A stretch of 46,719 bases of DNA, from NCBI GenBank assembly GCA_040508545.1, contig JBEVMR010000065.1, positions 1 through 46,719 of the forward strand, read 5' to 3'. Of the stretch, positions 9,215 through 18,190 are shown piece by piece. Position 1 is the first letter of the stretch. Every line of letters begins with the position of its first letter. The notes beneath the pieces are model-generated. The model was not told the DNA's origin, did no database searches, and was given only the letters and a program-made list of their open reading frames with translations. The translations under genes were made by a program, and so were the position numbers. This DNA comes from VRUE01 sp040508545 (GTDB taxonomy: Bacteria > Actinomycetota > Thermoleophilia > Solirubrobacterales > 70-9).

Positions 9215-10617
9215 GGTCCGGGTGGCGCGTCGGCCGGGTCGCATTCGGACGATGGGTCTACGCCTGAGCCGGCGAAGGGCGGCTCAGTGAATGGGTTGGA
9301 GCCATCGGGCGCCGACTGGGTAGCGCCGCCGGGACAGGGGCGCCGTGCCCCGGCCGAGCCGCCGAAGGTGTCGTACTGTTCGCTCGGCGCGATCGGTTCC
9401 AGCTCGCCGCTGCCGCCGTCGCGTTTGAACAGGTTGAGGACCAGCTGGGCGCGGGCGTAGTGGCCGTTGCCGTCGTAGTAGCCGGTGATCTGCCCTAGCC
9501 GGCCGAAGCCGGTGAAGATGTCCGGCGTGTAAGCGCGGGCGAAGTTGAGCGTCGGCTGGAAGGCTTCGATTCCCTGTTCGGCATGGGGGAAGGCCCTGGA
9601 GGCGCGCGACTGCACCGCCGGCAGGAAGCCAAGCGCTTCCGCGGTGTCGTTGGCGAAGCCCGGCTTGCTGGTGCTGAGGCGGAAGTCCCTGAAAACTGGC
9701 ACCGCTTTGGAGAGCACCGGGCCCAGTTCGCTCAGGAACGAGGCCAGGTTCCGCGTCGCCGGCTTCGCCGTTTCCACCAGCGGGTCGAGATCGTCGAGCG
9801 CGGCGCGCAGGTTGACGAAGGTCGTGTTGCTCTGGCGCATGAACGGCGGCAGCAGGCGCAGGGTCTGGTCCAGGGCTTCGTTCTGCTCGGCGATCGCGCC
9901 GAAGGCGGTACTGGCGTTGGAGATCGCGCTCGAGAGCTCGGCTCCCCGCTGGGCAACCGCCGTCGAGAGCTTGCTGGAGCTGACGACGAAGCGCTCGAAC
10001 AGCTTCTGGTCGGCGTTCAGCTCGCTGACGAAGGCGCCGGCCCGGTTCAGCCCCGGGCCGAAGTACTTGAAGGCCTCGTTGGCCTCCTTGCCGCGGTCGC
10101 GGAACTGTTCAGCGTTGCCACGCACGAACTCGCCGAGGGCGCGGCGGACCGGGTTAGGGAAGGTGTTGAGGAACTGGTCGAGGTCGACCTCGGTCGTGGT
10201 CGAGCCCAAGTCCAGGGTGGCGCCGTCGTCCAGCTCCGGGTTGCTGTTCGGTCCCGGGCTGAGCGAGATGTAGTGGTTGGCGACCCCGGAGAGCGAGGTG
10301 GCCCGGATCACCGCCGTCGTGCCCTCGTGCAGCTGCTGCTCGGAGCTGACTTCGATCTCGGCCAGGTTGTCGTCGGTGAGCTCGATGCTCTCGACCGAGC
10401 CCACCGCCTGACCGCCGATCAGCACCTGGTTGTCGGGCACGAGCTGGGCGGCGTTCTGGAAGATCAGCTTGTACTTGTGGCTGCCGTCGCCGCCGAAGAG
10501 GACGACGGCAAGGGCGATGACGACGATCGCCAGGCCCACCAGGGCCGCAATTCGGGCGGGGGTGACCCCCCGGGCTTGCGCCGGGCTTTTCTCCTCGCCT
10601 AAGGAATTAGCAGCCAC
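9211..10617 (-). CDS. MCE/MlaD family protein, first gene of cluster (MceA position)
   Basis: The 468-residue protein has a cytoplasmic N-terminus of about 20 residues, a membrane helix (IAALVGLAIVVIALAVVLF), an MCE domain (about 48-125) with VLIGGQAVGSV and SLSGVANHYISLSPG, then helices with QNEALDQTL and a Ser/Pro-rich end. It begins with GTG and opens the six-gene run. In known actinobacterial mce operons, two YrbE permease genes precede mceA. Here the upstream gene is an MmpL transporter after 139 bp, so the membrane permease must be encoded elsewhere or be replaced. Confidence 0.93.
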   Translation of the reverse strand: MAANSLGEEKSPAQARGVTPARIAALVGLAIVVIALAVVLFGGDGSHKYKLIFQNAAQLVPDNQVLIGGQAVGSVESIELTDDNLAEIEVSSEQQLHEGTTAVIRATSLSGVANHYISLSPGPNSNPELDDGATLDLGSTTTEVDLDQFLNTFPNPVRRALGEFVRGNAEQFRDRGKEANEAFKYFGPGLNRAGAFVSELNADQKLFERFVVSSSKLSTAVAQRGAELSSAISNASTAFGAIAEQNEALDQTLRLLPPFMRQSNTTFVNLRAALDDLDPLVETAKPATRNLASFLSELGPVLSKAVPVFRDFRLSTSKPGFANDTAEALGFLPAVQSRASRAFPHAEQGIEAFQPTLNFARAYTPDIFTGFGRLGQITGYYDGNGHYARAQLVLNLFKRDGGSGELEPIAPSEQYDTFGGSAGARRPCPGGATQSAPDGSNPFTEPPFAGSGVDPSSECDPADAPPGP

Positions 10618-10713
10618 GGGTCGTCGCTTGCGGTTCCCCCGCCTCCATACAGAGGAACAAGCCGCCGAATCGTATCCGAGCGATCAGCCGCCACGCGTCC
10701 GCCCTTGCTTGGC

Positions 10714-10728
10714 TTAACTCGAAGTCAA
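10714..10728. promoter_or_regulatory. Imperfect palindrome upstream of MCE cluster, possible operator
   Basis: TTAACTCGAAGTCAA reads as TTRACT-N3-AGTYAA, an inverted repeat with one mismatch. It sits in the 139-bp gap before the first MCE gene and after the mmpL stop, and is AT-richer than its surroundings. It could be a regulator site for the MCE operon. The minus strand also reads TTGACT here, a -35-like hexamer, but no matching -10 is evident. Confidence 0.25.
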
Positions 10729-10756
10729 CGCGCCTGCAAACGTCGCAAGCGGGCAC

Positions 10757-13700
10757 TCAGACGTGGATCCGGGGCAGCACCCGGCCAAGACTGCGTGGCA
10801 GCCACCAGACCCGGTCGCCCAGCAGCAGCATCAAAGCCGGCAGCAGGACGATGCGAACCACGGTTGCGTCGAGCAGCACGGCGACCGTGAGGCCGACCCC
10901 GAGCTGGCTGACGGTGGCGATCGGAGCGCCGGCGAAGGCGATGAAGACGGCCATCATGATCGCCGCGGCGCCGGTGATGACGCGGGCCGTACGTTCGAGG
11001 CCGAAATCGATCGCGGCGGCGTTGTCCCCCTCTCGGTCGTAGTGCTCCCGCATACGGACCAGGAGGAAGACCGCGTAATCGATCGAGAGCCCGAAGACGA
11101 CGCCGAAGATCGCCACCGCTCCCACCGCATCGACGTAGTTGCGACCGCCCAGCGGCCAGTCCTCGGGCAGGTTGAAGAGCAGGGTGAGGACGCCAAAGGC
11201 TACGGCGACGGTGGCCAGGTTGAGGCCAACCGCGATCGCCGCCAGGGGCAGGGCGCGGAGGATGAAGACGAGGACGAGGAAGGTCGCGACGGTGATCGCG
11301 GCCACCACCAGGGGGATCCGCGCGCGGGTGACCTTGCTGTAGTCGTTGAGCTGCGCGGCGCCGCCGGCGACGCCGACGTCGAGATCCGCTTCCCGGCTCA
11401 GCCGCTCCGCTTCGACCTCGAGCCGCTCGTTGAGCGCGATCGAGCCAGGTGAGTTGAAGGTAAAGCGGGAGATGACCAGGATCGCCGCCGCCTGTCCGCC
11501 GCCTTCCAGATCGACAGCCGTTGCCGTGCGCTCGCGGGCGCGCGGGCGGGCGCCGTCGAGGGCCGAGAGGACGAAATAGCCGGAGTCGAAGAGGCCCGGG
11601 CTGGCCCGCTGCAGGCGGCGCACCTGGCGTTTGACGCGCGCATTGCCGGAGAGCACCTGCACGGTCGCGCGCCGTAAGCCCGTCTGCAGCGGAGCTGAAG
11701 CGCTGTAGCCGAGGGCAAGGTTCTCTTCGAGCGCGCCGGCGCCGTCGCGCAGCCGCGCGAGCCCGCCAGCGAGAGCCGCGGCGCCCGCGCCGAGCCTGGC
11801 GACGCCGCCCTGCAAGCCGCCGGCCGCGCGGGCGAGGCGGGCGGAGCCGTGGGCGAGCCTTTTGCCGGCCCCCTCGAGTTTTTGCAGGCCGTCGGAGAGG
11901 CGGGTCGCACCGACGCGCATCCGCTTGATCAGAGCCAGGCTCGATGCCAGCCAGCTGTTGACCTGCTTCGCTTCTTCGGTGTCTTCGGCCAACCTCGCCT
12001 GCAGGGCCGAAAGTTCGGCTGGCAGCCCAGTGTAGCCCGGTCCGTAGGGAACGGCGCTGACCGGATCGGCGCCGCTGACCGCCGTCAGCGCCCGGCGGAC
12101 CGCCTCCAGCGCCGGGCCGTAGTTGGGGTCCGACTTGCCGACCGTCATCCCTTCGAGCTGCTCGAAGGCCGTTTTCAGCTGCGCGCCCGCTTCCTCCGCC
12201 GGGGCCTGAAGCCGCGGCAAGATCTGGTTTGCCTCTTCGCCCAGCGAGCGGCTCAGCTTGCGCGAGCGCCGCAGCGCGTTGCGGCGCAGGTTGGGCCCGA
12301 GGCTCTGCAGCGCGAACTTCAGGTTCAGCCCGGCGATCGCGGCTTTGTGCTGAGCGCCGGCCAAGCGCCGCGTGCCGCTGGCGAAGATCTGCAGCGCATC
12401 GACGGCGCGCCCGCTGCCGGCGTCGGCCTGCGCCAACCCGGAAGCGAGGGCCGTTGCGCCCACCTCCGCCCTGCCGGACCCCTCGGCCAGGAGGCCGGCA
12501 CCGTAGCTCGCTTTCGAGATCCCGTCGCGCAGCTGGGCGACGCCAGACGCGGCGCGCCCCAGATTGCGGCCGAGCCGGCCCAGCTGCGCCAGCGGCCCGC
12601 TGCCGGTGGTGGCAAGGAGCGCCTCGGCGCGGCGCAGCGGCGCCACCGCGCGCGAGATCTGTGCTGGGCCGACGACGGTCTGGACGCCGGGAAGGGCGGC
12701 GACCTGGTGCTGCCAGCGGCTCAGCACTGCCAGGCGGCGGGGTTCGGTCACGGTTCCCTGCTCGGCGCTGGCGACGACGACGAAGGGGGCGTCGTAGCCC
12801 GGCCCGATCGCGTGCTCGATCAGTTCGAAGTCCTGCCTGATCGGGTCGTCGTGGGCAAGCTGGGCCTGGCTCGGCGGACCGGTCTTGAGCGCAACCGCCG
12901 GAACGGCAAGTGCCAGCACTACCGCGCCGATCACGATCGCGGCCGCCGCAGGGCGCCGCAGGGCGCCGGCGACTAGGGCCATCAGGCGCGAGCTGCGCTC
13001 TCCTGGCGCCGGGCCGATCCGCCAGCGATCGAGGTTCGGGCCGACCAGGACCAACACCGCGGGGCCGGCGACCACGGCGACGGTGACGCTCAGTGCGACG
13101 ACGAGGAACAGCGTCGCCGCCAGCGAGCCGAGCAGCGAGCCGGGGACGATGAAGAAGGCCACCAGCATCGAGAGCATCAACGTGGCCCCGGCAAAGACGG
13201 TGGTGCGGCCGGCGGTGCGGCGCGTACTTCGGGCCGCCTCGATCGGGCTTGCGCCGGCCGCCAGCTCTTCGCGGAAGCGGGAGACCATCAGCAGCGCGTA
13301 GTCGACCCCCAGCGCCAGCCCCATCATCGTGCAGACGACGAGCGCGAAGGCGTCGATGCTGAACCAGTTGGTCAGGATCGAGAGCAGACCGCGTGAGGCG
13401 ATCACCGTCACCGCCCCGAAGGCGAGCGGTATCGCAGCGGCGACCGGAGAGCGAAAGACGAGCAGCAGGACGACGAGCAAGATCGGCAGGGCGATCAGCT
13501 CGCCACGCTCGGTGGCGGCAATCGAGTCGTCCTGGATCGACCGCGAGAGCGTCGCGTAGCCGGTTTGGGTCGAGCGCACCGGTGGCTCGATCGTCGATTC
13601 GAGGATGCCGTCGAGCTGCGGCACCGTCTCGTTTACCGCCTCGTCGATGCCGACGTGGAAGTCGGCGATGACGATCGCGCGGCGCGGACTGGGCCGCAGG

Positions 13701-14074
13701 CGCTGCACCGCCCCCAGGTCCCAGGGCGAGAGCGTGGTCACAGCCGGATCGCGGCGCAGGGTGCGGATCAGCTCTGGGCCCTGCCGGTCGAGCTGCTTTG
13801 CCGGGCCACGCAGAAGGATTACGAAGGGGGCGCTGTCGCCGAAGTGCTCGCGCAGCATCCGGTTCGCCCGCGCCGAAGAGGTGCTGGGAATTTCGAGGCT
13901 GGTCGGGCTGAGCTTCTCCTCGACCCCGGCCCCGAGAGCTCCCAGCCCGAGGAGCAGGAGAAAGGCGATGGCGAGCACCCGGCGGGGATGGCGCAGCAAA
14001 GCCGAGCCACGCTTGCGGCCCCCACCCGGCGCAGACTCGCCGCTTCCTCCCCCCCAGCTCCCGCTCGATCCCAC
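10757..14074 (-). CDS. MmpL/RND-superfamily exporter with long heptad-type extracytoplasmic loop
   Basis: The 1105-residue transporter has two RND halves. The first has a membrane helix near 32-50, then a cluster of five with the signature GLALGVDYALLMVSRFREE; the second has SIDYAVFLLVRMREHY. Such proteins use the proton gradient to export lipids or hydrophobic molecules. The loop between halves is unusually long (about 430-850) and filled with repeats of the type L--G---L--G (KASYGAGLLAEG, LARAAGGLQGG, GAAALAGGLARL), as in YhgE/Pip-like proteins, probably forming a helical tower. The start is GTG at 14072-14074. It is divergent from a secreted family gene only 42 bp away and lies upstream of the MCE run in the same direction. 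It is about 35-45 percent alike by eye to the second mmpL gene. Confidence 0.92.
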   Translation of the reverse strand: MGSSGSWGGGSGESAPGGGRKRGSALLRHPRRVLAIAFLLLLGLGALGAGVEEKLSPTSLEIPSTSSARANRMLREHFGDSAPFVILLRGPAKQLDRQGPELIRTLRRDPAVTTLSPWDLGAVQRLRPSPRRAIVIADFHVGIDEAVNETVPQLDGILESTIEPPVRSTQTGYATLSRSIQDDSIAATERGELIALPILLVVLLLVFRSPVAAAIPLAFGAVTVIASRGLLSILTNWFSIDAFALVVCTMMGLALGVDYALLMVSRFREELAAGASPIEAARSTRRTAGRTTVFAGATLMLSMLVAFFIVPGSLLGSLAATLFLVVALSVTVAVVAGPAVLVLVGPNLDRWRIGPAPGERSSRLMALVAGALRRPAAAAIVIGAVVLALAVPAVALKTGPPSQAQLAHDDPIRQDFELIEHAIGPGYDAPFVVVASAEQGTVTEPRRLAVLSRWQHQVAALPGVQTVVGPAQISRAVAPLRRAEALLATTGSGPLAQLGRLGRNLGRAASGVAQLRDGISKASYGAGLLAEGSGRAEVGATALASGLAQADAGSGRAVDALQIFASGTRRLAGAQHKAAIAGLNLKFALQSLGPNLRRNALRRSRKLSRSLGEEANQILPRLQAPAEEAGAQLKTAFEQLEGMTVGKSDPNYGPALEAVRRALTAVSGADPVSAVPYGPGYTGLPAELSALQARLAEDTEEAKQVNSWLASSLALIKRMRVGATRLSDGLQKLEGAGKRLAHGSARLARAAGGLQGGVARLGAGAAALAGGLARLRDGAGALEENLALGYSASAPLQTGLRRATVQVLSGNARVKRQVRRLQRASPGLFDSGYFVLSALDGARPRARERTATAVDLEGGGQAAAILVISRFTFNSPGSIALNERLEVEAERLSREADLDVGVAGGAAQLNDYSKVTRARIPLVVAAITVATFLVLVFILRALPLAAIAVGLNLATVAVAFGVLTLLFNLPEDWPLGGRNYVDAVGAVAIFGVVFGLSIDYAVFLLVRMREHYDREGDNAAAIDFGLERTARVITGAAAIMMAVFIAFAGAPIATVSQLGVGLTVAVLLDATVVRIVLLPALMLLLGDRVWWLPRSLGRVLPRIHV

Positions 14075-14116
14075 CGTGCTAGTTTGGCGGTCGGGGACTA
14101 CGGAGGGGGTTGAGGG

Positions 14117-14884
14117 ATGCGGAAGACTCTGTTAAGGGCGCTGGTCGGGATCGCAGCGGTCGCCTTGATCGGCGCCGGCACCGCGCAGGCGATCAAGTTG
14201 CGGATCGGCAACATCGTCATCGTCGCCAATGGCGGCTTCACGCCGACGACGCTGCCCAAGCACGAGAACGCGCCGATCAAGCTCTACGGCAGCGCCAAGT
14301 TCTCGACCGTGGACGGAACCCGGCCCTCGCCGCTGCGCCAGCTGGTGATCGAATTCGACAAGCACGGCGCGGTCGAGACCCGCGGGCTGCCCAAATGCAC
14401 CAAGGCGAAGCTGGTCGCGACGACCGTGGCGACGGCTCGTCGAAACTGCAGCGGCTCAATCGTCGGCACGGGCTTCGGCACGGCGATCGTGGAGCTGCCC
14501 GAACAGCGGGGGATCAAAGCCTCTTCACCACTGACCCTCTTCAACGGGCCGAAGGTGCACGGCAACCCCTCGGTCCTCGGCCACGCCCACCTCGACTACC
14601 CGGCGCCGACGACCTACGTCATCCTGATCGAGATCGAGAAGATCAGCAACGGCCGCTACGGCTTCAGGACGGTCGCCGACTTCCCCCGCATCGCCAACGA
14701 CTACGGCTCGCCGCTCTCGGGGCACCTGAAGATCGGCCGCGAATGGAGTTACAAGGGCAAGAGGCTCAGCTACGCCAACGCCCACTGCGCCGACGGGCGC
14801 CTCCAGGCCAAAGCCGAGTTCAGCTTCAAGGACGGCAGCTTCGTCCAGGGCACGGTTTTCCGGCCCTGCAAGGTACGTAAGTAG
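14117..14884 (+). CDS. Secreted four-cysteine family protein, copy 3 (unknown function)
   Basis: The 255-residue exported protein has signal peptide MRKTLLRALVGIAAVALIG and probable cleavage after AQA. It shares with copies 1 and 2 the pattern NGGFTP-LP, KFST-DGT-PSPLR, FDKHG, RGLPKC, RRNC-GSIVGTG, LFNGPK, YANAHC and a final PCKVRK. The four cysteines line up with the other copies. Start ATG follows GGAGGGGG at a normal distance. It diverges from the mmpL gene with only 42 bp between starts, so promoters must overlap or be shared. Function unknown; no enzyme motif is visible. Confidence 0.82.
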   Translation: MRKTLLRALVGIAAVALIGAGTAQAIKLRIGNIVIVANGGFTPTTLPKHENAPIKLYGSAKFSTVDGTRPSPLRQLVIEFDKHGAVETRGLPKCTKAKLVATTVATARRNCSGSIVGTGFGTAIVELPEQRGIKASSPLTLFNGPKVHGNPSVLGHAHLDYPAPTTYVILIEIEKISNGRYGFRTVADFPRIANDYGSPLSGHLKIGREWSYKGKRLSYANAHCADGRLQAKAEFSFKDGSFVQGTVFRPCKVRK

Positions 14885-14937
14885 CGGCGCTCGACAACGG
14901 CGCTACCCTGAAGGGTGCCCGGGTTTCTAGGAGGCGG

Positions 14938-15708
14938 ATGGTGAGAAGGTGGGTTCTGGGAACGGCAGTGCTGCTCGCGGCGGGCGCCGCGCTGCTGGCC
15001 GGAATCTCGGGCGCCGCTACGGTCAGGGTCGGCACCCTCGTGCTGCACGCCGACGGCAGCTTCGAACCGCGGCTCCTCCCCGAACGGACCTACGCCCCGA
15101 TCCGCTTCCAGGGCTACGGCGAAGTCAAGACCACCAACGGCTCGCTGCCGCCTGCCCTCGAGCACGTCAAGCTCGACTTCGATCGCGATGGGCGCCTCAC
15201 CACCGCCGGCCTGCCCGTCTGCCCGCCGAGCAGGCTTGAAGGGGCAACGCCCAAGCAAGCGCGCGACCGTTGCTCGGGCGCGATCGTCGGCACCGGCCAC
15301 CTCGCCGCCGCGATCCCCCTGGGCGGCGCCGGCAAGATCGGCCTGCGCTCGCCGCTGACGATCTTCAACGGTCCGCGCCAGGGCGGGAACCCGTCGGTGA
15401 TCCTCCACGCGCAGGCGCCCTTCCCGATCTCCGAGACCTACGTCGTGGTCGCTCCGATCGAACGGCGCAAAGAGGGAATCTACGGCTACAGGACCGAGTT
15501 CGACGTCCCACCGATAGCCGGCGGGACCGGCTCGCTGACCCGCATCGACGCGAAGGTCGGCCGCTCCTACCGGGCCGGCGGCGCCGAGCGCAGCTACGTC
15601 TCCGCCCGCTGCTCGGACTACATCCTGCAGACCAAGGGCTACTTCTCCTTCGCCGACGGCAACGTCATCTACGGCAGCCTCTTCAAAGCCTGCCGCCCCC
15701 GGCCCTGA
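14938..15708 (+). CDS. Secreted four-cysteine family protein, copy 4 (unknown function)
   Basis: The 256-residue exported protein is the tandem partner of copy 3, 53 bp downstream with a strong AGGAGG ribosome site. Signal peptide: MVRRW then a hydrophobic run ending at SGAA. Family blocks: ADGSFEPRLLPE, LDFDRDG, AGLPVC, RDRCSGAIVGTG, SPLTIFNGPRQGGNPS, AGGTGSLTR, YVSARC, and a last KACRPRP. The C-terminal segment FADGNVIYGSLFKAC matches FKDGSFVQGTVFRPC of copy 3. Copies 3 and 4 are closer to each other than to copies 1 and 2, so two separate duplications are likely (inference). Confidence 0.82.
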   Translation: MVRRWVLGTAVLLAAGAALLAGISGAATVRVGTLVLHADGSFEPRLLPERTYAPIRFQGYGEVKTTNGSLPPALEHVKLDFDRDGRLTTAGLPVCPPSRLEGATPKQARDRCSGAIVGTGHLAAAIPLGGAGKIGLRSPLTIFNGPRQGGNPSVILHAQAPFPISETYVVVAPIERRKEGIYGYRTEFDVPPIAGGTGSLTRIDAKVGRSYRAGGAERSYVSARCSDYILQTKGYFSFADGNVIYGSLFKACRPRP

Positions 15709-15765
15709 GCCAGCGGCGCGAATCGCTCGCGGCGAGGCCGCCGTCTTCCTATACTTGCCGACCCC

Positions 15766-15840
<75 letters not shown>

Positions 15841-15871
15841 GCGCTTGGACCCGCTTGCCGAGCGGTGAGCG

Positions 15872-16666
15872 CTACCCGCCGGGGGTAGTGCCGCCGAGGC
15901 CAAACGGGTTCTGCAGGGCTTCTTTGCCGGCCTGGCCCTGGGATTTGGCCACTTCCTTCTTCTGTTTCGCGAAGGCCTGGCTGTTTTTGCGGTATTCGGC
16001 GAGCTGTTTTTCGACGGCTTTGGCTTCGGCTTTGGAGGCCGCTTCGGCGGCGGCTCGCTTGGCCGTCTTGTCGCCGGCGGCGAATTCGCCGTTGAAGTAC
16101 TCGTAGATCGCCAGCGTGCTGAGCGAGTTGATGCTGGGTCGCTGTTCAGCGGCAATCCGCTGCGCCCTGGTCGCCGTGGCGACGCTTTCCGCCACTTCGG
16201 GCACGGTCGTGCCCGCTTCCGCCAACCGGAAGAACGCGAGGCCGACCAGCTGGGCCCCAGTGGCGCTTGGCTCGTCGCCGGCCTGCTTCAAGTAGCGGTT
16301 CCAGGCTTCCAGGGCGGCGGTGAACTCTTTCCTGCCCTCGGTCGACACGGTCGGCGCTTCCGTTTCCGCGACCGCTTCGATCTCGGCGGTGCCGGCGTTG
16401 ATGCGCGCCCGGGTCAGCGTCAGCAGCATCTGCTCGTTCTGCGGGTCTTTGGCCAGGCGCTTTTCGACGTTCTCGGCCTGTTCCCGGAACACCTCGCTGG
16501 CGCTGCTGCCGCTCGAGCCGCCGGTCAATTCGGCGAGGTTGAAGGGGCCGACCACGAGGAAGAGGCTGGCCCCCATCAGGAGCGCGAGGATCGCGTAGAC
16601 GACACGGATCACGTGCTTGCGTTTACCGCGCGTATCGAAGAGCATTCGTCGCTCGCCGTCTGCCAT
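15872..16666 (-). CDS. Membrane-anchored TPR-like protein downstream of tatC
   Basis: The 264-residue protein has one N-terminal membrane helix (VIRVVYAILALLMGASLFLVV, about 19-40) followed by an extracytoplasmic or cytoplasmic helical region with a tetratricopeptide-like stretch (about 65-200; ENVEKRLAKDPQN, LARARINAG-type), a Lys/Ala-rich coiled segment (about 205-250), and a Gly/Thr/Pro tail. No named family is recognised. It begins 14 bp after the tatC stop in the same direction, so it is probably in the tatA-tatC transcription unit and might assist export or cell-envelope assembly (inference). Confidence 0.8.
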   Translation of the reverse strand: MADGERRMLFDTRGKRKHVIRVVYAILALLMGASLFLVVGPFNLAELTGGSSGSSASEVFREQAENVEKRLAKDPQNEQMLLTLTRARINAGTAEIEAVAETEAPTVSTEGRKEFTAALEAWNRYLKQAGDEPSATGAQLVGLAFFRLAEAGTTVPEVAESVATATRAQRIAAEQRPSINSLSTLAIYEYFNGEFAAGDKTAKRAAAEAASKAEAKAVEKQLAEYRKNSQAFAKQKKEVAKSQGQAGKEALQNPFGLGGTTPGG

Positions 16667-16680
16667 CGCTTCCGTCTCTC

Positions 16681-17445
16681 CTACGTCGAGGGTTCGGCCA
16701 GGCCTCCCGCCGCCTTCGGACTGCCAAAGGCGCGCGCTAGCAAGATACTCAACTCGTATAAAGCAAGCAGCGGAACCATCTCGATCAGCATCGACACCGG
16801 GTCGACCCCGGGCAGCGCCGCCGCCAGAACCGCGATTCCCAGGTAGGCGTAGCGGCGGTTCGCCTTCAGCTGCGCGACGCTGACGATGCCCAGCCGCGTA
16901 ACTGCGAGGATCGCCAGCGGCATCTGGAAGACGATGCCCCCGGCGAGCATCGTCATCGAGAAGAAGCTGTAGTAGTCGCGGGCCCGGACCTGGATGTTGA
17001 ACTGGGCATCGTTGAAGCCGAGTAGGAAGTTGACGGCGGCCGGCATCACGACGAAGTAGGCGAAGGCGATCCCGACAAGGAAGAGGAACGGCGCGGCGAG
17101 CAGAACTGGCAGCACGACCCGCCGCTCCCGGTCGCTGAAGGCAGGCAGGATGTACGCGTAGAGCTGGTAGAGGAGGATCGGCAGCGAGAGGATGATCGCC
17201 CCATAGGTGGAGACCGTCACGGTGGTGGTGAAGGGCTCGGTCACTCCGAAGGTGAGGAGCTCGTCGTGATCGCTGGGCAGCGGTCCGGAGGCGATTTCGA
17301 GCAGCAGGTGGTTCTGCCAGAAGCAGAGCGCCAGCGCCACGCCGAAGACGACCAGGCAGACGATGATGCGGCTGCGCAGCTCGTCGAGATGCTCGACGAG
17401 GGTGAGGCGATCCTCGTGGGAAACCGCCCTGACGCGGCGAGCCAT
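16681..17445 (-). CDS. tatC: Sec-independent protein translocase TatC
   Basis: The 254-residue protein is the core receptor of the twin-arginine translocase, which exports folded proteins. It has six predicted membrane helices, the N-terminal signature LVEHLDELRSRI, and SFSDRE-type loop (PAFSDRERRVVLPVL); the conserved FAYFVVMPAAVNFLLGF segment is present. Length is normal. It follows tatA by 8 bp. Its likely clients in this window include the Rieske protein encoded at 21565-22245, whose N-terminus carries TRRRAF. Confidence 0.97.
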   Translation of the reverse strand: MARRVRAVSHEDRLTLVEHLDELRSRIIVCLVVFGVALALCFWQNHLLLEIASGPLPSDHDELLTFGVTEPFTTTVTVSTYGAIILSLPILLYQLYAYILPAFSDRERRVVLPVLLAAPFLFLVGIAFAYFVVMPAAVNFLLGFNDAQFNIQVRARDYYSFFSMTMLAGGIVFQMPLAILAVTRLGIVSVAQLKANRRYAYLGIAVLAAALPGVDPVSMLIEMVPLLALYELSILLARAFGSPKAAGGLAEPST

Positions 17446-17453
17446 CCGGCGCC

Positions 17454-17702
17454 TCAGGGGCGTTTGTGCGCGACGGGCTCGGCCTTCTCGTCGGCTACCG
17501 CGGGGCCGGGATCGCCGGCCGGGATCTCACGCTGACGGGGCTCCTCGTCATCGTCACCGCCGCGATCGCCGCTGACGGAGCCACGGAACTCGCGGATCCC
17601 ACGCCCCAGGGAGCGACCGAGCTCCGGCAGGCGTTTGGGGCCGAAGACGACCAGGGCGATGATCAGGACTATCGCGAGCTCGAGGGGTCCGACGTTTGGC
17701 AT
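17454..17702 (-). CDS. tatA: Sec-independent protein translocase TatA
   Basis: The 82-residue protein has a short N-terminal membrane helix (LELAIVLIIALVVF) followed by the hallmark FGPKRLPELGRSLG hinge and amphipathic helix, then a charged tail. It polymerises with TatC during transport of folded proteins. The start is placed at ATG 17702 (MPNVGPLE); a longer form from 17741 would add thirteen residues before the family's usual N-terminus. It leads the tat operon and diverges from the zinc-ribbon gene. Confidence 0.95.
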   Translation of the reverse strand: MPNVGPLELAIVLIIALVVFGPKRLPELGRSLGRGIREFRGSVSGDRGGDDDEEPRQREIPAGDPGPAVADEKAEPVAHKRP

Positions 17703-17842
17703 CGACCCATGGTAACGGGCGACACCCCCCGATCGGATCACTTCGGATCGATGATTCCCCCTACCCGGTTCTGGGGTTTTCTCGAATTGCCACAGAACAC
17801 CCCGAACTTAATTGCTGTTTTGCGTGTTCGATATTGCAAGCA

Positions 17843-18175
17843 ATGCACAAGGCAAGCCACACTGGGACGAAGGTCAGCACGGGACTGCACGTATGCCCCG
17901 AGTGCGGCTCGAACCTGGTTCAGCCGACGCGCTGGGAACAGACTGCGAAGCGGGGGCACTGGCGCCTTTGGCGGCGTTGCCCGGAGTGCGAGTGGCACCT
18001 CGACGGCATCCATGGCGAGGCCGAGATCGACGCCTTCGACGAGGCGCTCGACGATGGCGCCGAGGCACTCGCCGCCGAGCTGCAGGAGCTCGAGCGGGAG
18101 GGCATGGAGCGCATTGCTGAGTCCTTCTCCACGGCCCTGGCCGCGGACCTGATCACCGCGGACGACTTCCGTTAG
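17843..18175 (+). CDS. Small zinc-ribbon protein, unknown function
   Basis: The 110-residue protein has two CPEC knuckles: HVCPECGSNLVQP and RRCPECEWHLDG, spaced about 28 residues apart with Trp-rich sequence between, which fits one zinc ribbon. The second half is acidic and helical (EAEIDAFDEALDDGAEALAAEL and so on). ATG 17843 (MHKASHTG) is chosen over upstream in-frame codons, because the longer form would extend back into tatA with no conserved sequence. No nucleic-acid partner can be named. It is divergent from tatA and convergent with the polyprenyl synthase gene. Confidence 0.78.
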   Translation: MHKASHTGTKVSTGLHVCPECGSNLVQPTRWEQTAKRGHWRLWRRCPECEWHLDGIHGEAEIDAFDEALDDGAEALAAELQELEREGMERIAESFSTALAADLITADDFR

Positions 18176-18190
18176 GCCGCCAGGAGCCCC

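Noticed and set aside
7724..9460. Long open frame on the plus strand opposite two MCE genes
   Set aside because: High-GC shadow of the minus-strand genes; composition is Arg/Gly/Asp-rich with no domain, and the MCE reading frames are conserved.
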